Source: Sterolibacterium sp. (lineage in GTDB: Bacteria; Pseudomonadota; Gammaproteobacteria; Burkholderiales; Rhodocyclaceae). Taken from it: a stretch of 64,000 nucleotides of DNA. The notes below the pieces were generated by a model. That model was not told the origin of the DNA, did no database searches, and saw only the letters and a program-made list of their open reading frames with translations. Positions 29,419 to 40,400 of the stretch are shown piece after piece (the first letter of the stretch is position 1; each line of letters starts with the position of its first letter). The translations under genes and the position numbers were made by a program. Location of the stretch: the NCBI GenBank assembly GCA_028713555.1, contig JAQTOA010000002.1, forward strand, positions 1 to 64,000. Direction: 5' to 3'.

Positions 29419-30438
29419 ATGAAGTTGACAGATTGGAATGACCAGTCTCTGACTCAGCCTTCGGCCTTGCTACAGGACGGTCACGGTCGTCGGGTCGAGT
29501 ACTTGCGGCTCTCAGTTACCGATCGCTGCGATTTGCGTTGCCGCTATTGCCTGCCGCGCGACTACTGCAAATTCGAGCAGCCGTCGCACTGGCTCAACTT
29601 TGCGGAGATCGAGCGGCTGGTTTTCGCCTTCGCCCGTCTGGGGCTGAAGCGGGTTCGGCTGACCGGCGGCGAACCCCTGCTGCGCAAGAATCTGGCGGAG
29701 TTGGCGACACGGTTGGCGGTAGTGCCGGGCATCGAAGACCTGTCGTTATCCACCAACGGCACGCAGCTCAAAGCTCAGGCGCGTCGTTTGCGAGAGGCCG
29801 GGGTGGGCCGCCTCAATGTGAGCCTGGACACGCTCGACCGGACCCGCTTTGCCGCGATCACCGGACGCGATGTCCTTCCTGAAGTTCTGGCCGGCCTGGA
29901 GGCAACCTGCGCCGAAGGCTTTCGTCTGATCAAGATCAACATGGTGGCCTTGGCAGATACCACCGATGACGAAGTCGACGCCATGACGGCGTATTGCCTG
30001 GAGCGAGGATTTGTCCTGCGCCTGATTGAAACCATGCCGATCGGCGAAGCTGGCCGGAAGGCGGGCTTCGTTAGCTTGCAACCGTTGCAGGAGAGGCTGC
30101 GTGCGCGTTACAACCTGGTCGACGGCATGGTGCCCGGTGGTGGCCCGGCGCGTTACCTGGTATCCGCCGATGGCAGTTTCCAGATCGGTTTCATCACGCC
30201 GCTTTCCCAACACTTTTGCGAGTCTTGCAACCGCGTCCGCCTGACCGTGGATGGGCAACTTTGTCTGTGTCTTGGTCAGCACAACTCGGTTGACCTGCGT
30301 ACTCCGCTGCGCGCTGGTGTCAGCGATGCAGCTCTGGAACAAGTTCTGGTTGAGGCATTGCGCGGCAAACCGAAACGTCATGAATTCGAGGATCAGCCAC
30401 AACGGCTGCGACGTTTAATGTCCGCCACCGGCGGTTGA
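29419..30438 (+). CDS. moaA: GTP 3',8-cyclase MoaA (molybdenum cofactor biosynthesis)
   Basis: 'LRLSVTDRCDLRCRYCLP', 'RLTGGEPLLRKNL', C-terminal 'FCESCNRVRLTVDGQLCLCL'; start codon choice uncertain (ORF from 29392). Confidence 0.93.
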   Translation: MKLTDWNDQSLTQPSALLQDGHGRRVEYLRLSVTDRCDLRCRYCLPRDYCKFEQPSHWLNFAEIERLVFAFARLGLKRVRLTGGEPLLRKNLAELATRLAVVPGIEDLSLSTNGTQLKAQARRLREAGVGRLNVSLDTLDRTRFAAITGRDVLPEVLAGLEATCAEGFRLIKINMVALADTTDDEVDAMTAYCLERGFVLRLIETMPIGEAGRKAGFVSLQPLQERLRARYNLVDGMVPGGGPARYLVSADGSFQIGFITPLSQHFCESCNRVRLTVDGQLCLCLGQHNSVDLRTPLRAGVSDAALEQVLVEALRGKPKRHEFEDQPQRLRRLMSATGG

Positions 30439-30764
30439 TTCTCAAGCATCAATTTGCGGCGAGTGCTCTTATGACCATTCCCTGTGGTTTTCGCAAGAGA
30501 CACCGAAGAGTTCTATGCGCCTGCGTTGACGCAAGCAGTAAGCGTTGGAAACGATACGATCGGCTCGCACGACTACTCAATTACCGGTAGGTGCAAATAT
30601 GGCATTCATGGTATTCCCCAAATATTGGGTTTTTCATATTCTTCGCTCAGGCACCGTGGGGAGGCTATAACCCTGATTACGACCTTCTCAGCCTCAGCCT
30701 TCATGCAAGAATTGGGCATCTACTCCAAACGTACCAGTAAGTATCTAGAAAGAGAAGGTTAACC

Positions 30765-32294
30765 ATGTTGAAGAACCTGCGCATCGGCGTGCGTCTTGCC
30801 ATCGGCTTTGGCCTCGCCTTGCTGGCCATGGCTTTTATCGCCGGATTGGGCTACAACCGCATCAGCGTCCTCAACGGCCAGATGGCGATCCTTGCCAAGG
30901 ACCGTTTTCCCAAGACGGTCTGGGCGAACGACATCATCGGTTCCATCAACGTCATGGCCCGAGCCACGCGGAATACCCTGCTGATCAAGAAGGAGGCCGA
31001 TATCCGCAAGGAAATGGAGCGTATTCCGGTCGAACGGAAAACCATCGACGACCGGATAGAAAAACTGGACAAGACCATCAATAGCGCAAAGGGCAAGGAG
31101 CTTCTCCAGAAGCTTAAAGACGCCCGCGCCGCCTACCTCACCAACCAGGAGAAGCTGCTGGAGCTCGCCCGACAAGGCAAGCGCGACGAGGCAACGGACT
31201 TCATGGTCGGCGAATTCCGCAAGTACCAGAACCCGTTTTTCGCGGCGGCGGGTGATCTCATCAAGTACCAAGGTGAGCAAATGGATGAAGCCTGCTGCGC
31301 GGCCGAGAACATGACCGAGACCGCCCTCAGCCTGTTGCTTGGCATCTCCATTGCCGCCCTGGTCGCCGTGCTCGGCTTCGCCTACTGGGTAACGCGCAGC
31401 ATCACCAGGCCGCTCAATCAGGCAGTTAACGCAGCCGACGCATTGGCGCAGGGCAACCTGACGGTCAAGATCGAGATCGACTCGAAAGACGAGACCGGTC
31501 AATTGAAGCAGTCAATGAGCAACATGGTCGGCAAACTCACCCATATCATCGGCGAAGTGAATACCGCCTCTGACGCCCTCAACAACGCCGCCGGACAAGT
31601 CTCGCAAACCGCCCAGTCGCTATCGCAAGCTTCCTCCGAGCAGGCCGCCAGTATCGAAGAGACCACCGCCAGCATCGAACAAATGACCGCCAGCATCAAC
31701 CAGAACACCGAGAACGCCAAGGTCACCGACGGCATGGCCAGCAAATCCGCGACCGAAGCCACCGAAGGCGGCAGCGCGGTCAATGAAACCGTCGCGGCCA
31801 TGAAGCAAATCGCCGGCAAGATCGGCATCATCGACGACATCGCCTACCAGACCAACCTCCTGGCCCTGAATGCCGCCATCGAAGCCGCTAGAGCCGGCGA
31901 GCACGGCAAGGGCTTCGCGGTGGTCGCCGCAGAAGTGCGCAAATTGGCCGAGCGCAGCCAGATCGCCGCGCAAGAGATCGGCCAACTCGCCAGCAGCAGC
32001 GTCGCCGTGGCCGAGCAGGCCGGCAAGTTGCTCGACACCATGGTGCCATCGATCAAGAAAACCTCCGACCTGGTGCGGGAAATAGCCGCCGCCTCGCAGG
32101 AGCAGTCGAACGGCGTCGGTCAGATCAATAGCGCGATGGGCCAGTTGAACCAGGCCACCCAGCAGAACGCCTCGGCCTCAGAGGAGTTAGCTGCGACCGC
32201 TGAGGAAATGAGCGGCCAGTCGGAGCAACTCACCTCCTTGATGTCCTTCTTCAAGATCAATCAGGAACAAGACGCGGCGCGAGGTTCAAGATAG
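30765..32294 (+). CDS. Methyl-accepting chemotaxis protein (4HB-type sensor)
   Basis: 509 aa; two TM helices, HAMP, signalling tip '[44 protein letters not shown]'. Confidence 0.93.
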   Translation: MLKNLRIGVRLAIGFGLALLAMAFIAGLGYNRISVLNGQMAILAKDRFPKTVWANDIIGSINVMARATRNTLLIKKEADIRKEMERIPVERKTIDDRIEKLDKTINSAKGKELLQKLKDARAAYLTNQEKLLELARQGKRDEATDFMVGEFRKYQNPFFAAAGDLIKYQGEQMDEACCAAENMTETALSLLLGISIAALVAVLGFAYWVTRSITRPLNQAVNAADALAQGNLTVKIEIDSKDETGQLKQSMSNMVGKLTHIIGEVNTASDALNNAAGQVSQTAQSLSQASSEQAASIEETTASIEQMTASINQNTENAKVTDGMASKSATEATEGGSAVNETVAAMKQIAGKIGIIDDIAYQTNLLALNAAIEAARAGEHGKGFAVVAAEVRKLAERSQIAAQEIGQLASSSVAVAEQAGKLLDTMVPSIKKTSDLVREIAAASQEQSNGVGQINSAMGQLNQATQQNASASEELAATAEEMSGQSEQLTSLMSFFKINQEQDAARGSR

Positions 32295-32322
32295 ACCTTG
32301 TCTAAGAAGCCGTCTTAAAAGA

Positions 32323-32485
32323 TCACGCGAAGCGTTTAACGAGAAAATGAATCAGCGCGAGTTTGATCATTGTCTCGGATTGTCTAGGATTGACTTCATA
32401 GTCACGGTTCAATCGACGGGAGAAGGCGAGCCAGGCAAAAGTGCGCTCAACGATCCTTCGCTTGAGCGGATGGCCCACAGGGTTC
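32323..32485 (-). mobile_element. 3' remnant of IS5-family transposase
   Basis: Minus-strand translation ...[50 protein letters not shown] ; 'ERTFAWL..RRL..DYE' is the IS5 DDE C-terminal motif; no upstream transposase seen. Confidence 0.8.
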
Positions 32486-32675
32486 ATCGGGCACTACGCC
32501 AACAGCATTCCATACCCGTTGTTGAATCTCGTCCTCGGATAGAATTCCGGCGCGAGTCGTCCCCCTTCAATGACAGACACTTTGCGCCCGATGGTTGCGG
32601 TCATTCAGCAGCCTCCCACTGAAATCGCCAATTGTCTATATGCTACTTTTCGCAGGATTCTAGGAAGATACAGCC

Positions 32676-33611
32676 ATGAAATTGACGAAGCGGTGGTTAA
32701 TTCCGGTATCGGCGGTCCTGGTGGCAGCGGCGCTAGCGGCACTGTATTGGTTCGGGCGGGGAGAGACGATTTCCCGCCAAGTAAATATGGCTGAGGTGGC
32801 GAAGAGCGAGACTGGGCCACGGCCGGAAGCAGTGTTGCGGATAGCGGTGGCTTCGATGATCTCCCCCAAGGAGACCGAAAACAGCTATTTCGACTTGCTG
32901 CGTCTTGTCGGTCGGCATGTGGGTCATGAGGTAAGCTTCGTTCAGCGCAAGACCTATGCCGAAGTCAATGAACTGCTGGAGCGCCGCGAGATCGATCTGG
33001 CCTTTGTATGCTCCGGCCCTTACGTCGATGGGCACGAGCGCTTCGGCATGGAGTTGCTCGCTGTGCCGGTAGTGCATGGCGGCATGGTTTACCATTCCTA
33101 TTTCATCGTTCGCCGCGATGCCCCCATCAAGGATTTGGAGGGGTTGCGCGGAAGACGTTTCGCCTTCACCGATCCCAACTCCAACACCGGCTATCTAGTA
33201 CCTACCTACGTGCTGAGCCGCCGGGGCGAAACTCCCAAGAGCTTCTTTGGCGAAACGTTCTTCACCAACAGCCACGACAACTCCATCAAAGCGGTGGCAG
33301 ACGGCTTGGCTGACGGTGCCGCCGTGGATTCGCTGATCTGGGAGTACATCAACGCCACCAAGCCGGCCGATACGGCGCGCACCCGTATCATCGACAAGTC
33401 GCCGCCCTACGGCATCCCTCCGATTGTGATACATCCGGCGCTAAACCCGGAATTCAAACAACAGTTGCGCGAGGTGTTTCTGCATCTGCATGAAGATCCT
33501 CAAGCCACTGCCTTGCTGAAGAACATCCAGATCGAGCGCTTCGCCGTGGGCAACGATGCCATGTACGACTCTGTACGCCAAATGCAGCACGAGTTGAAGG
33601 AGAAGCGGTGA
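32676..33611 (+). CDS. PhnD/AioX-like substrate-binding protein (second copy)
   Basis: 'LERREIDLAFVCSGPYVDGH', 'GRRFAFTDPNSNTGYLVPTYVLSRRG', 'AAVDSLIWEYINATKP'. Confidence 0.82.
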   Translation: MKLTKRWLIPVSAVLVAAALAALYWFGRGETISRQVNMAEVAKSETGPRPEAVLRIAVASMISPKETENSYFDLLRLVGRHVGHEVSFVQRKTYAEVNELLERREIDLAFVCSGPYVDGHERFGMELLAVPVVHGGMVYHSYFIVRRDAPIKDLEGLRGRRFAFTDPNSNTGYLVPTYVLSRRGETPKSFFGETFFTNSHDNSIKAVADGLADGAAVDSLIWEYINATKPADTARTRIIDKSPPYGIPPIVIHPALNPEFKQQLREVFLHLHEDPQATALLKNIQIERFAVGNDAMYDSVRQMQHELKEKR

Positions 33612-36600
33612 TTCGTGTCGATCTGCGCACGCGGATTTTCCTGCGAGCACTAGGGCTGTTGACGGTACTGATCCTTGCAGTAACTCTCGCCTCGGGCGCG
33701 TCGAGCGTAATCCATCGGCGTGAGTACGCGCAGACCATCTACCAGGGCCAGGTCCGGACGCTAATTTTTCAGATGACGGAGCTCGTGCTGTGGGACGACC
33801 GGGTGGCGCTGGACAAGCTCATCACAGAGGTGGTGGAGAAAGATAGTACGCTAGGTTACGTCTTTCTGGAACGCGGCGGCAAGCCCTACGTGTACACGTT
33901 CTCAGCCGGGGTGCCCAAGGCGCTGCTGGGCCTTGGGCCGTTCTCCATGGAGCAGGCAACGATGACCCCTTTTCGGGATCAGGAGGGGGGGCAATGGCTC
34001 GATATTGCCCAAGCGGTGCCAGCCGATGCGGCAGTGCTGCACTTGGGAGTCAACGTCGATGTGCTGTTCTGGCAAGCCTTGGTCGGCTTGCGCGGGGTAT
34101 TGGTGGCCAGCGGTGCCGCCTTGCTGGCCGGCGCGCTGTTTGCCTGGTATATCGCCAGAGCCACCACTCGGGAGGTAACGGCAGATGAGGAGGCTTTGCG
34201 CGAGAGCATGGCATTTCAGAACTCGCTGCTCGATGCGATGCCCATTCCGGTTTTCTATAAGGATCGGGAAGGGCGATACCTGGGATGCAACAGGGCTTAC
34301 GAGACATTTTTTGGCGCAACAAATGATCAACTGATCGGCAAGACCGTATTCGATATCAGTCCGCGGGAGCTTGCGGAAATCTATCGCGTCAAGGACAACG
34401 AGCTGTTCGAGAGCGGAGGGATACAGCAATACGAGTCCCAAGTAAAGAACACGCATGGCGTATTGCGCGATGTCATCTTCAACAAAGCGGTTTTCTTTGA
34501 TGCCCGGGGAGCCGTCGGCGGCTTGATCGGGGCGATTCTCGACATCACCGAGCGCAAGCGGGCGGAGGAAGCGTTTCAGCAGGTGAATCGTCGCAATCAA
34601 ATGATCCTGGAATCGGCCGGCGAAGGCATATTTGGTTTGGATAGCGAGGCGCGTATCGACTTCATCAACCCGGCGGCACTCACCATTCTGGGTTTTAAAA
34701 AGGACGAATTGCTGGGGCAGGACTCCCACGCCGCTTTGCATCACAGCAAGCCGGACGGCAGTTCATATCGGCAAGAAGATTGCCCAATACACCATTCAGT
34801 GCTCAGCGAACTCGGGGTTCGGGGGCTGGAGGAAACGTTTTGGCGCAAGGACGGCTCCCCGCTGCCGGTGCTGTTTTCCAGCATGCCGATCAAGGAAGAT
34901 GGCAAAGTCATTGGCGCGGTGGTCACGTTCCAGGACATTACCGAACTCAAACAGAAGGAAATGGCGCTGGAGGAGAGCGAAGAGCGTCTGCATACGGCCA
35001 CGGAAACGGCGCGCGATGCCATGGTCATTATTGAAGGCGAGCGCGGCACCATCACTGTGTGGAATCCTGCGGCCGAAACGATTTTCGGCCATACGCGGGC
35101 CGAGGCACTCGGTCAGTCCTTGCATGAATTGCTGGCGCCGTCCCGCTTCCGTGAGACGGCACAGCGCGGTTTGTCGCATTTCTCCAGCAGCGGCGAAGGT
35201 GGCGCGGTAGGCAAGACTCTGGAACTGGTGGCCTTGCGCAAGGATGGGACGGAATTCCCCATTGAGCTTTCGCTTTCTGCCATGCAGATATGCGGGAAAT
35301 GGCACGCCACCGGCTTTGTCCGCGACATCACCGAACGCAAGCGCATGGAGCAGGAACGCCTGACCCATCTTCAGTTTGTCGAGAGCCTGGATCGGATCAA
35401 TCGGGCCATACAGGAAACAAATGACCTTGAGAAGACGCTGAGCGATGTGCTCGGCGCAGTGCTGGCGATCTTCGATTGCGACCGGGCGTGGCTTTTCTAT
35501 CCGTGCGACCCGGATGCGCCATCGTTCCGGGTTCCCATGGAAATTGCCAAGCCTGAATATCCTGGCGCCGGGATACTAAATGTGGATGTACCGATGCCCC
35601 CCGACATGGCCCAGAATCTGCGGGAGGCTCTGGAATCTGCCGACCCGGTGACTTATATCGTCGGGACAGACAGACCCATTAACAAGGTGAGTGCCGAGCA
35701 ATTTGGCGTCAAGTCGATGATGATGGCTGCTCTTTATCCCCAGTCGGGCAAGGCCTGGGCGTTCGGCCTTCACCAATGCGCTTACCCGCGAGTCTGGACA
35801 GCGGAAGACAAGAGGCTGTTCCAGGAGATCAGCAGGCGCTTGGGCGATAGCCTGACCGGCCTGTTGTCTCATCGCGACTTGCAGGAAAGCGAGGCAAAGT
35901 ATCGTCGTATCGTGGACACCGCCAACGAGGGGATATGGATGCTCGGGCCGGACACCATGACCACCTTCGTCAACGCCCGGATGGCCGGAATGCTCGGCTA
36001 TTCCGGCGAAGAGATGATCGGCCGGCCGGTGACGGACTTCATGTTCGGGGAGGATGCGTCCGACCATCTCAGGAAAATGGAGCATCGTCGTCAGGGAATA
36101 TCGGATAACTATGAACGACGTTACCGCCGCAAAGATGGGCAGGCAGTTTGGACTCTGGCTTCTGCGGCTCCCATCTTCGACGGTAAGCATCAGTTCATGG
36201 GTTCCTTTGCCATGTTCACCGACATCACCGAGCGCAAACAAGCGGAAGAAAGGCTCAAGCGCGCCAACACCGAACTGGAGCGGCAGGCCATGGCTCTTAC
36301 CCGCACCAACGCCGATCTGCAACGATTTGCCGAAGTGACGGCGCACCACCTGAAGGAACCGGCGCGGCGCCTGGCTACCTATGCGATGCGTCTAACCAAG
36401 CAATTGGGCGATCGGCTCGACGACGCCGAAGCCAGGCTGTCCCTCGAATTCATCAACCAGCAGGCGCGGCAACAACAAGCCCTGCTGCGCGACGTCGAAC
36501 GTTATCTGGCGTCCGATCAGCCGCGCGGGGAGATCGAGTCGATCGATGCTTACCAGACAGTTGCCAGGATACTGGCGCGATTGAAGAATCGGATCCGCGA

Positions 36601-36991
36601 AGCCGGCGCCGAAATCTCGCTGGGTAATCTGCCGCCCTCACGCATCGACTTACCGCGACTGGACGACGCGTTCTCGATTGCACTGGATAACGCCCTGATT
36701 CACGGGCGCTGCGCGCACCCCTTGTGCATCGGGATCGAGGGCGAACACCAAGGTGGCAAGGTGCGCTACAGCATCAGCGACAACGGCCCCGGCGTGGAAG
36801 CGCAGTATCGCGAGAGGGTGTTTCGTGTGTTCGAGCGATTGACATCAGACGATCATGTGATCGGAACCGGTATCGGGCTGGCGATCCTGCGACGAATCGC
36901 CGAGAGTTGCGACGGGCGCGCCTGGATCGAAGAAACGCCAGGCGGCGGTTGCCGCGTCCTGTTTGAATTACCTATTGGAGAATCGCATTGA
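33608..36991 (+). CDS. Multi-PAS/GAF sensor histidine kinase
   Basis: 1127 aa; N-terminal TM, repeated PAS/PAC ('DITERK'), GAF-like segment, 'FAEVTAHHLKEPARRL', 'GTGIGLAILRRIAESCDGR'; ATGA-type overlap with PhnD-like gene. Confidence 0.88.
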   Translation: MIRVDLRTRIFLRALGLLTVLILAVTLASGASSVIHRREYAQTIYQGQVRTLIFQMTELVLWDDRVALDKLITEVVEKDSTLGYVFLERGGKPYVYTFSAGVPKALLGLGPFSMEQATMTPFRDQEGGQWLDIAQAVPADAAVLHLGVNVDVLFWQALVGLRGVLVASGAALLAGALFAWYIARATTREVTADEEALRESMAFQNSLLDAMPIPVFYKDREGRYLGCNRAYETFFGATNDQLIGKTVFDISPRELAEIYRVKDNELFESGGIQQYESQVKNTHGVLRDVIFNKAVFFDARGAVGGLIGAILDITERKRAEEAFQQVNRRNQMILESAGEGIFGLDSEARIDFINPAALTILGFKKDELLGQDSHAALHHSKPDGSSYRQEDCPIHHSVLSELGVRGLEETFWRKDGSPLPVLFSSMPIKEDGKVIGAVVTFQDITELKQKEMALEESEERLHTATETARDAMVIIEGERGTITVWNPAAETIFGHTRAEALGQSLHELLAPSRFRETAQRGLSHFSSSGEGGAVGKTLELVALRKDGTEFPIELSLSAMQICGKWHATGFVRDITERKRMEQERLTHLQFVESLDRINRAIQETNDLEKTLSDVLGAVLAIFDCDRAWLFYPCDPDAPSFRVPMEIAKPEYPGAGILNVDVPMPPDMAQNLREALESADPVTYIVGTDRPINKVSAEQFGVKSMMMAALYPQSGKAWAFGLHQCAYPRVWTAEDKRLFQEISRRLGDSLTGLLSHRDLQESEAKYRRIVDTANEGIWMLGPDTMTTFVNARMAGMLGYSGEEMIGRPVTDFMFGEDASDHLRKMEHRRQGISDNYERRYRRKDGQAVWTLASAAPIFDGKHQFMGSFAMFTDITERKQAEERLKRANTELERQAMALTRTNADLQRFAEVTAHHLKEPARRLATYAMRLTKQLGDRLDDAEARLSLEFINQQARQQQALLRDVERYLASDQPRGEIESIDAYQTVARILARLKNRIREAGAEISLGNLPPSRIDLPRLDDAFSIALDNALIHGRCAHPLCIGIEGEHQGGKVRYSISDNGPGVEAQYRERVFRVFERLTSDDHVIGTGIGLAILRRIAESCDGRAWIEETPGGGCRVLFELPIGESH

Positions 36992-37452
36992 ATGCCCCGG
37001 TGCCACTCTTTAACATTCTGCTGGTCGAAGACGAACGGGCGGATGCCCACCTCGTAAAAGTCGCCTTTGTCGAAAATCATATTCTGGCCGACTTGCACCA
37101 CGTGGTTGATGGCCGGGAGGCGCTCGAATTCCTGCGCTGCCAGGGACCGCATTTTGCCAATAGTTCGCGTCCCGACCTGATTCTGCTGGATCTGAATATG
37201 CCGCGCATGGACGGGAGAGAATGCCTCGCCGAGTTAAAGAAAGACTCTGCTTTGTGCGATATTCCTGTGGTTGTGCTGACCACTTCCGAGGGCGAGCGGG
37301 ACGTCGTTGCTTCCTACAACCTGGGCGCTGCCGGCTACATTACCAAGCCGATGGATGTGGTTCAGTTCATGTCCGTCATTCGCGATATGGGCAATTACTG
37401 GTTCGCATTGGTGCGCCTGCCCGAACACAAGAAACCCGGCACTCCTAATTGA
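36988..37452 (+). CDS. Single-domain response regulator (Rcp1-like)
   Basis: 154 aa; 'FNILLVEDERADAHLVKVAF..LILLDLNMPRMDGRECLAELKKD'; no output domain. Confidence 0.9.
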   Translation: MNAPVPLFNILLVEDERADAHLVKVAFVENHILADLHHVVDGREALEFLRCQGPHFANSSRPDLILLDLNMPRMDGRECLAELKKDSALCDIPVVVLTTSEGERDVVASYNLGAAGYITKPMDVVQFMSVIRDMGNYWFALVRLPEHKKPGTPN

Positions 37453-37482
37453 AGATAACGATTCTGGCAATGCACCATTAGC

Positions 37483-40400
37483 ATGAGCCACATCAAATAT
37501 TCCGATCTCGTCGATATCCAAAAGCTCCAGGCTCTGCTGGAAAGGATGGCTTTTAGAATCAGCAAATCATTTATGTCAATGTCGCAGCTCCCATTCCGGG
37601 CGCCTTTGTTTTCCAGTCTCCAGCTGAGAGTGACGCTGATGACAGTCAGTGTATTCGTCGCCGGGCTGTGGGTTGCCGCGCTGCTGCTAGTCAGGCATCA
37701 AGAAGAAAATCTGCACGACATGCTCGCGGCCCAGCAAGTGACCACCGCCCGCTATGTCGCGAGAGAAATCGACAGCAAAATCCGTATGCGGCTGGAAAGC
37801 CTGGAGTCGATTGCGGCGCGCATCCCATCGCCCATCGACGAAATACCGAAGCTGGAAAGCTATCTGCAAGAGCGGCGCGCGATCTACAAGATGTTCGATT
37901 TTGGGCTGATCGTGGTCAAACCGGATCTTAGCGCTGCCTATGCTGACTTCCCGGTTCTGCCCGGTCGCCGCACCAGCAACCGGCAGCTAGCGCCGTTCGC
38001 GGATGTAGCGCGTACCGGCAGGCCCTCGGTGGGCGAACCGCACATCGGACGCTACTCGGAAAGCCCGATGGTCCCGATGGCGGTGCCCATCAAGGACGAT
38101 CAAGGCCGGATGCGGGGCATTCTTGCCGGTATTACCAGCATCGATGCACCGTTCTTTCTGGAACCTCTCTCCCAGTATCGGCAGGCACAAGGCGGCAGCA
38201 TTGAGATTGTCGCGCCGCGCAGTGGGCTGATGTTGGCCGGTTCGGACCGGCGCAACATTATGAAACCGATGCCTGCCGCCGGCACGGTGCCGCTGGACGA
38301 CCGATTGGTGGCACAGGAAGGATCGTTAGTTGGCTTGAATGCGCAAGGTGTTGAAGAACTGGCTTCGAGCTATCGCATTTCTTCTTCGGACTGGTTCGTG
38401 ATCGTCCGTTTGCCGACCACAGAGGCTTTCGCGCCAGTACGCACACTACAAGCCCAAGTGCTAGCCATCGCCGCTGCCCTGTCGCTGATCGTCGGCCTGC
38501 TCACCGCGCTGCTGGTGCGCTACGCCCTGCACCCGGTCAAACTGCTGGCGATAGATATGAATTCGATGTCGCGCGGAGTGAAGTCGCTGCATGCGCTGCC
38601 GGTGCTGCGGCAGGACGAAGTGGGTAATCTGGTCGATAGCTTCAATCGCTTTCAGGCCAGTCTGCTCAGCGAGCAGGCCGCTCAGCGCGAAGGCGAGGAA
38701 CGCTTGCGCACTTTGATCGAAGCGATTCCGGATGCAGTCCAGTTCAAGGATCGCGACGGTCGCTGGCTGGTATTCAATCGCACCGCACAGTGCTCCTTTG
38801 GCCTGGAACACGTGGATTGCCAGGGAAAGAGCGACGTCGAACTCGCGCAACTGGCTCCGCCGTCCTTTCGGGATCCGCTACTCCAGTGCCGAGCTACGGA
38901 CGAGTTGGTATGGCAGGCAGGCACGTTGTCGCGCGTGGAAGAGGTCATTACGCTGCCCGATGCTTCGATTCTGACCTTCGATGTGACCAAAGTGCCGCTG
39001 TTCGAGTCGGACGGTGCACGCAAGGGGTTAGTCATCATTGGCCGCGACATCACCGCCGCCCGGCGCGCAGAAACCGAATTGCAACAACTGGGTGAAGCCG
39101 TACGGCAATGCTCCGAAGCGATCATCCTGGTCGATGAAACGCTGCACTTCCAATATATCAATCCGGCGTTCGAGCGCTTGCTCGGCTACACCCTCGACGA
39201 AGTGCGCGGGCGATCGCTGTCGTTGCTGGTTCCGGACGATCCGGCACTGCGGGAGACCAACGCCATAATCCTGGGCGGCCCCTTTACCGGCGAGCGGTTA
39301 CGCCGAGCCAAGGATGGTCGAGTAGTCCCGGTGTTGCTTAACATCGCGCCGATCAGGCTAGCCGACGGGCGACGGATCGGACTGGTTGGCACCATGACCG
39401 ACCTGACCCACATCAAGCAAGTGGAGGCTCGGCTGGAAAGCGAGCGAACGCACTTGCGCACGTTGGTACAGACCATTCCAGACATGGTCTGGTTGAAGGA
39501 TCCGAATGGCATTTACTTGGCCTGCAATCCGGAGTTCGAGCGGTTCTTCGGCGCCCCGGAAGCCGAAATCATCGGCAAGACCGATTACGATTTCGTTGCT
39601 GCGGAACTGGCCGATTTCTTTCGCAAGAAAGACCGCGAGGCGATGGCTGCCGGCCGGCCCAGCGTCAACGAGGAATGGATCACCTATGCCAGCAACGGCC
39701 ATCGCGCCCTGCTCGAAACGATCAAGACGCCGATGAGCGACGGCACTGGCCGGATGATGGGCGTGCTTGGTATCGCGCGCAACATCACCGAACGCAAGCA
39801 GGCAGAAGCGGAGCTCAAGCGCTCCAACGCCGAACTGGAACAATTCAGCTACGGCATCTCCCACGACATGCGCCAACCCTTGCGCATGATCGCAAGCTAC
39901 CTGCAACTCTTGGACAAAGAGCTTGCCGACCAACTCGACGACGAGAAACGCAAATTCCTGAACTTTGCCAAAGACGGGGCCAAACGTCTCGATCAAATGT
40001 TGGTTGGCCTGCTTGAATACTCCCGTGTCGGCCGCAAGGGTGAGCCGCCGGTGTGGATCGAAAGCCGCGCCGTCCTCGACGAAGCATTGCTTTTCCTGCG
40101 ACCGGCAGTTGCCGAGGCGCAGGCAATCGTTCGTGTCGAAGGAGATTGGCCGCGAATTCTGGCCAGTCCCGACGAAATGCTGCGGCTGATGCAAAACCTG
40201 CTGGGCAACGCGCTTAAGTACCGAGTCCCCGGACGCACCCCGGAAGTCGCCGTGACTGGCGAAATCGTCGGCAAGGAGTGGTGCATGTGTGTTGCCGACA
40301 ACGGTATAGGTATCATTCCAGACCAGATTGGACGGCTGTTTCAGGTCTTCCAGCGTTTGCAAAGCCGCGCTGTTTATGAAGGTACTGGCATCGGTTTGGC

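Noticed and set aside
30484-30762. 92-aa ORF upstream of the chemoreceptor
   Set aside because: No domain, no clear ribosome-binding site, atypical composition; likely noncoding leader.
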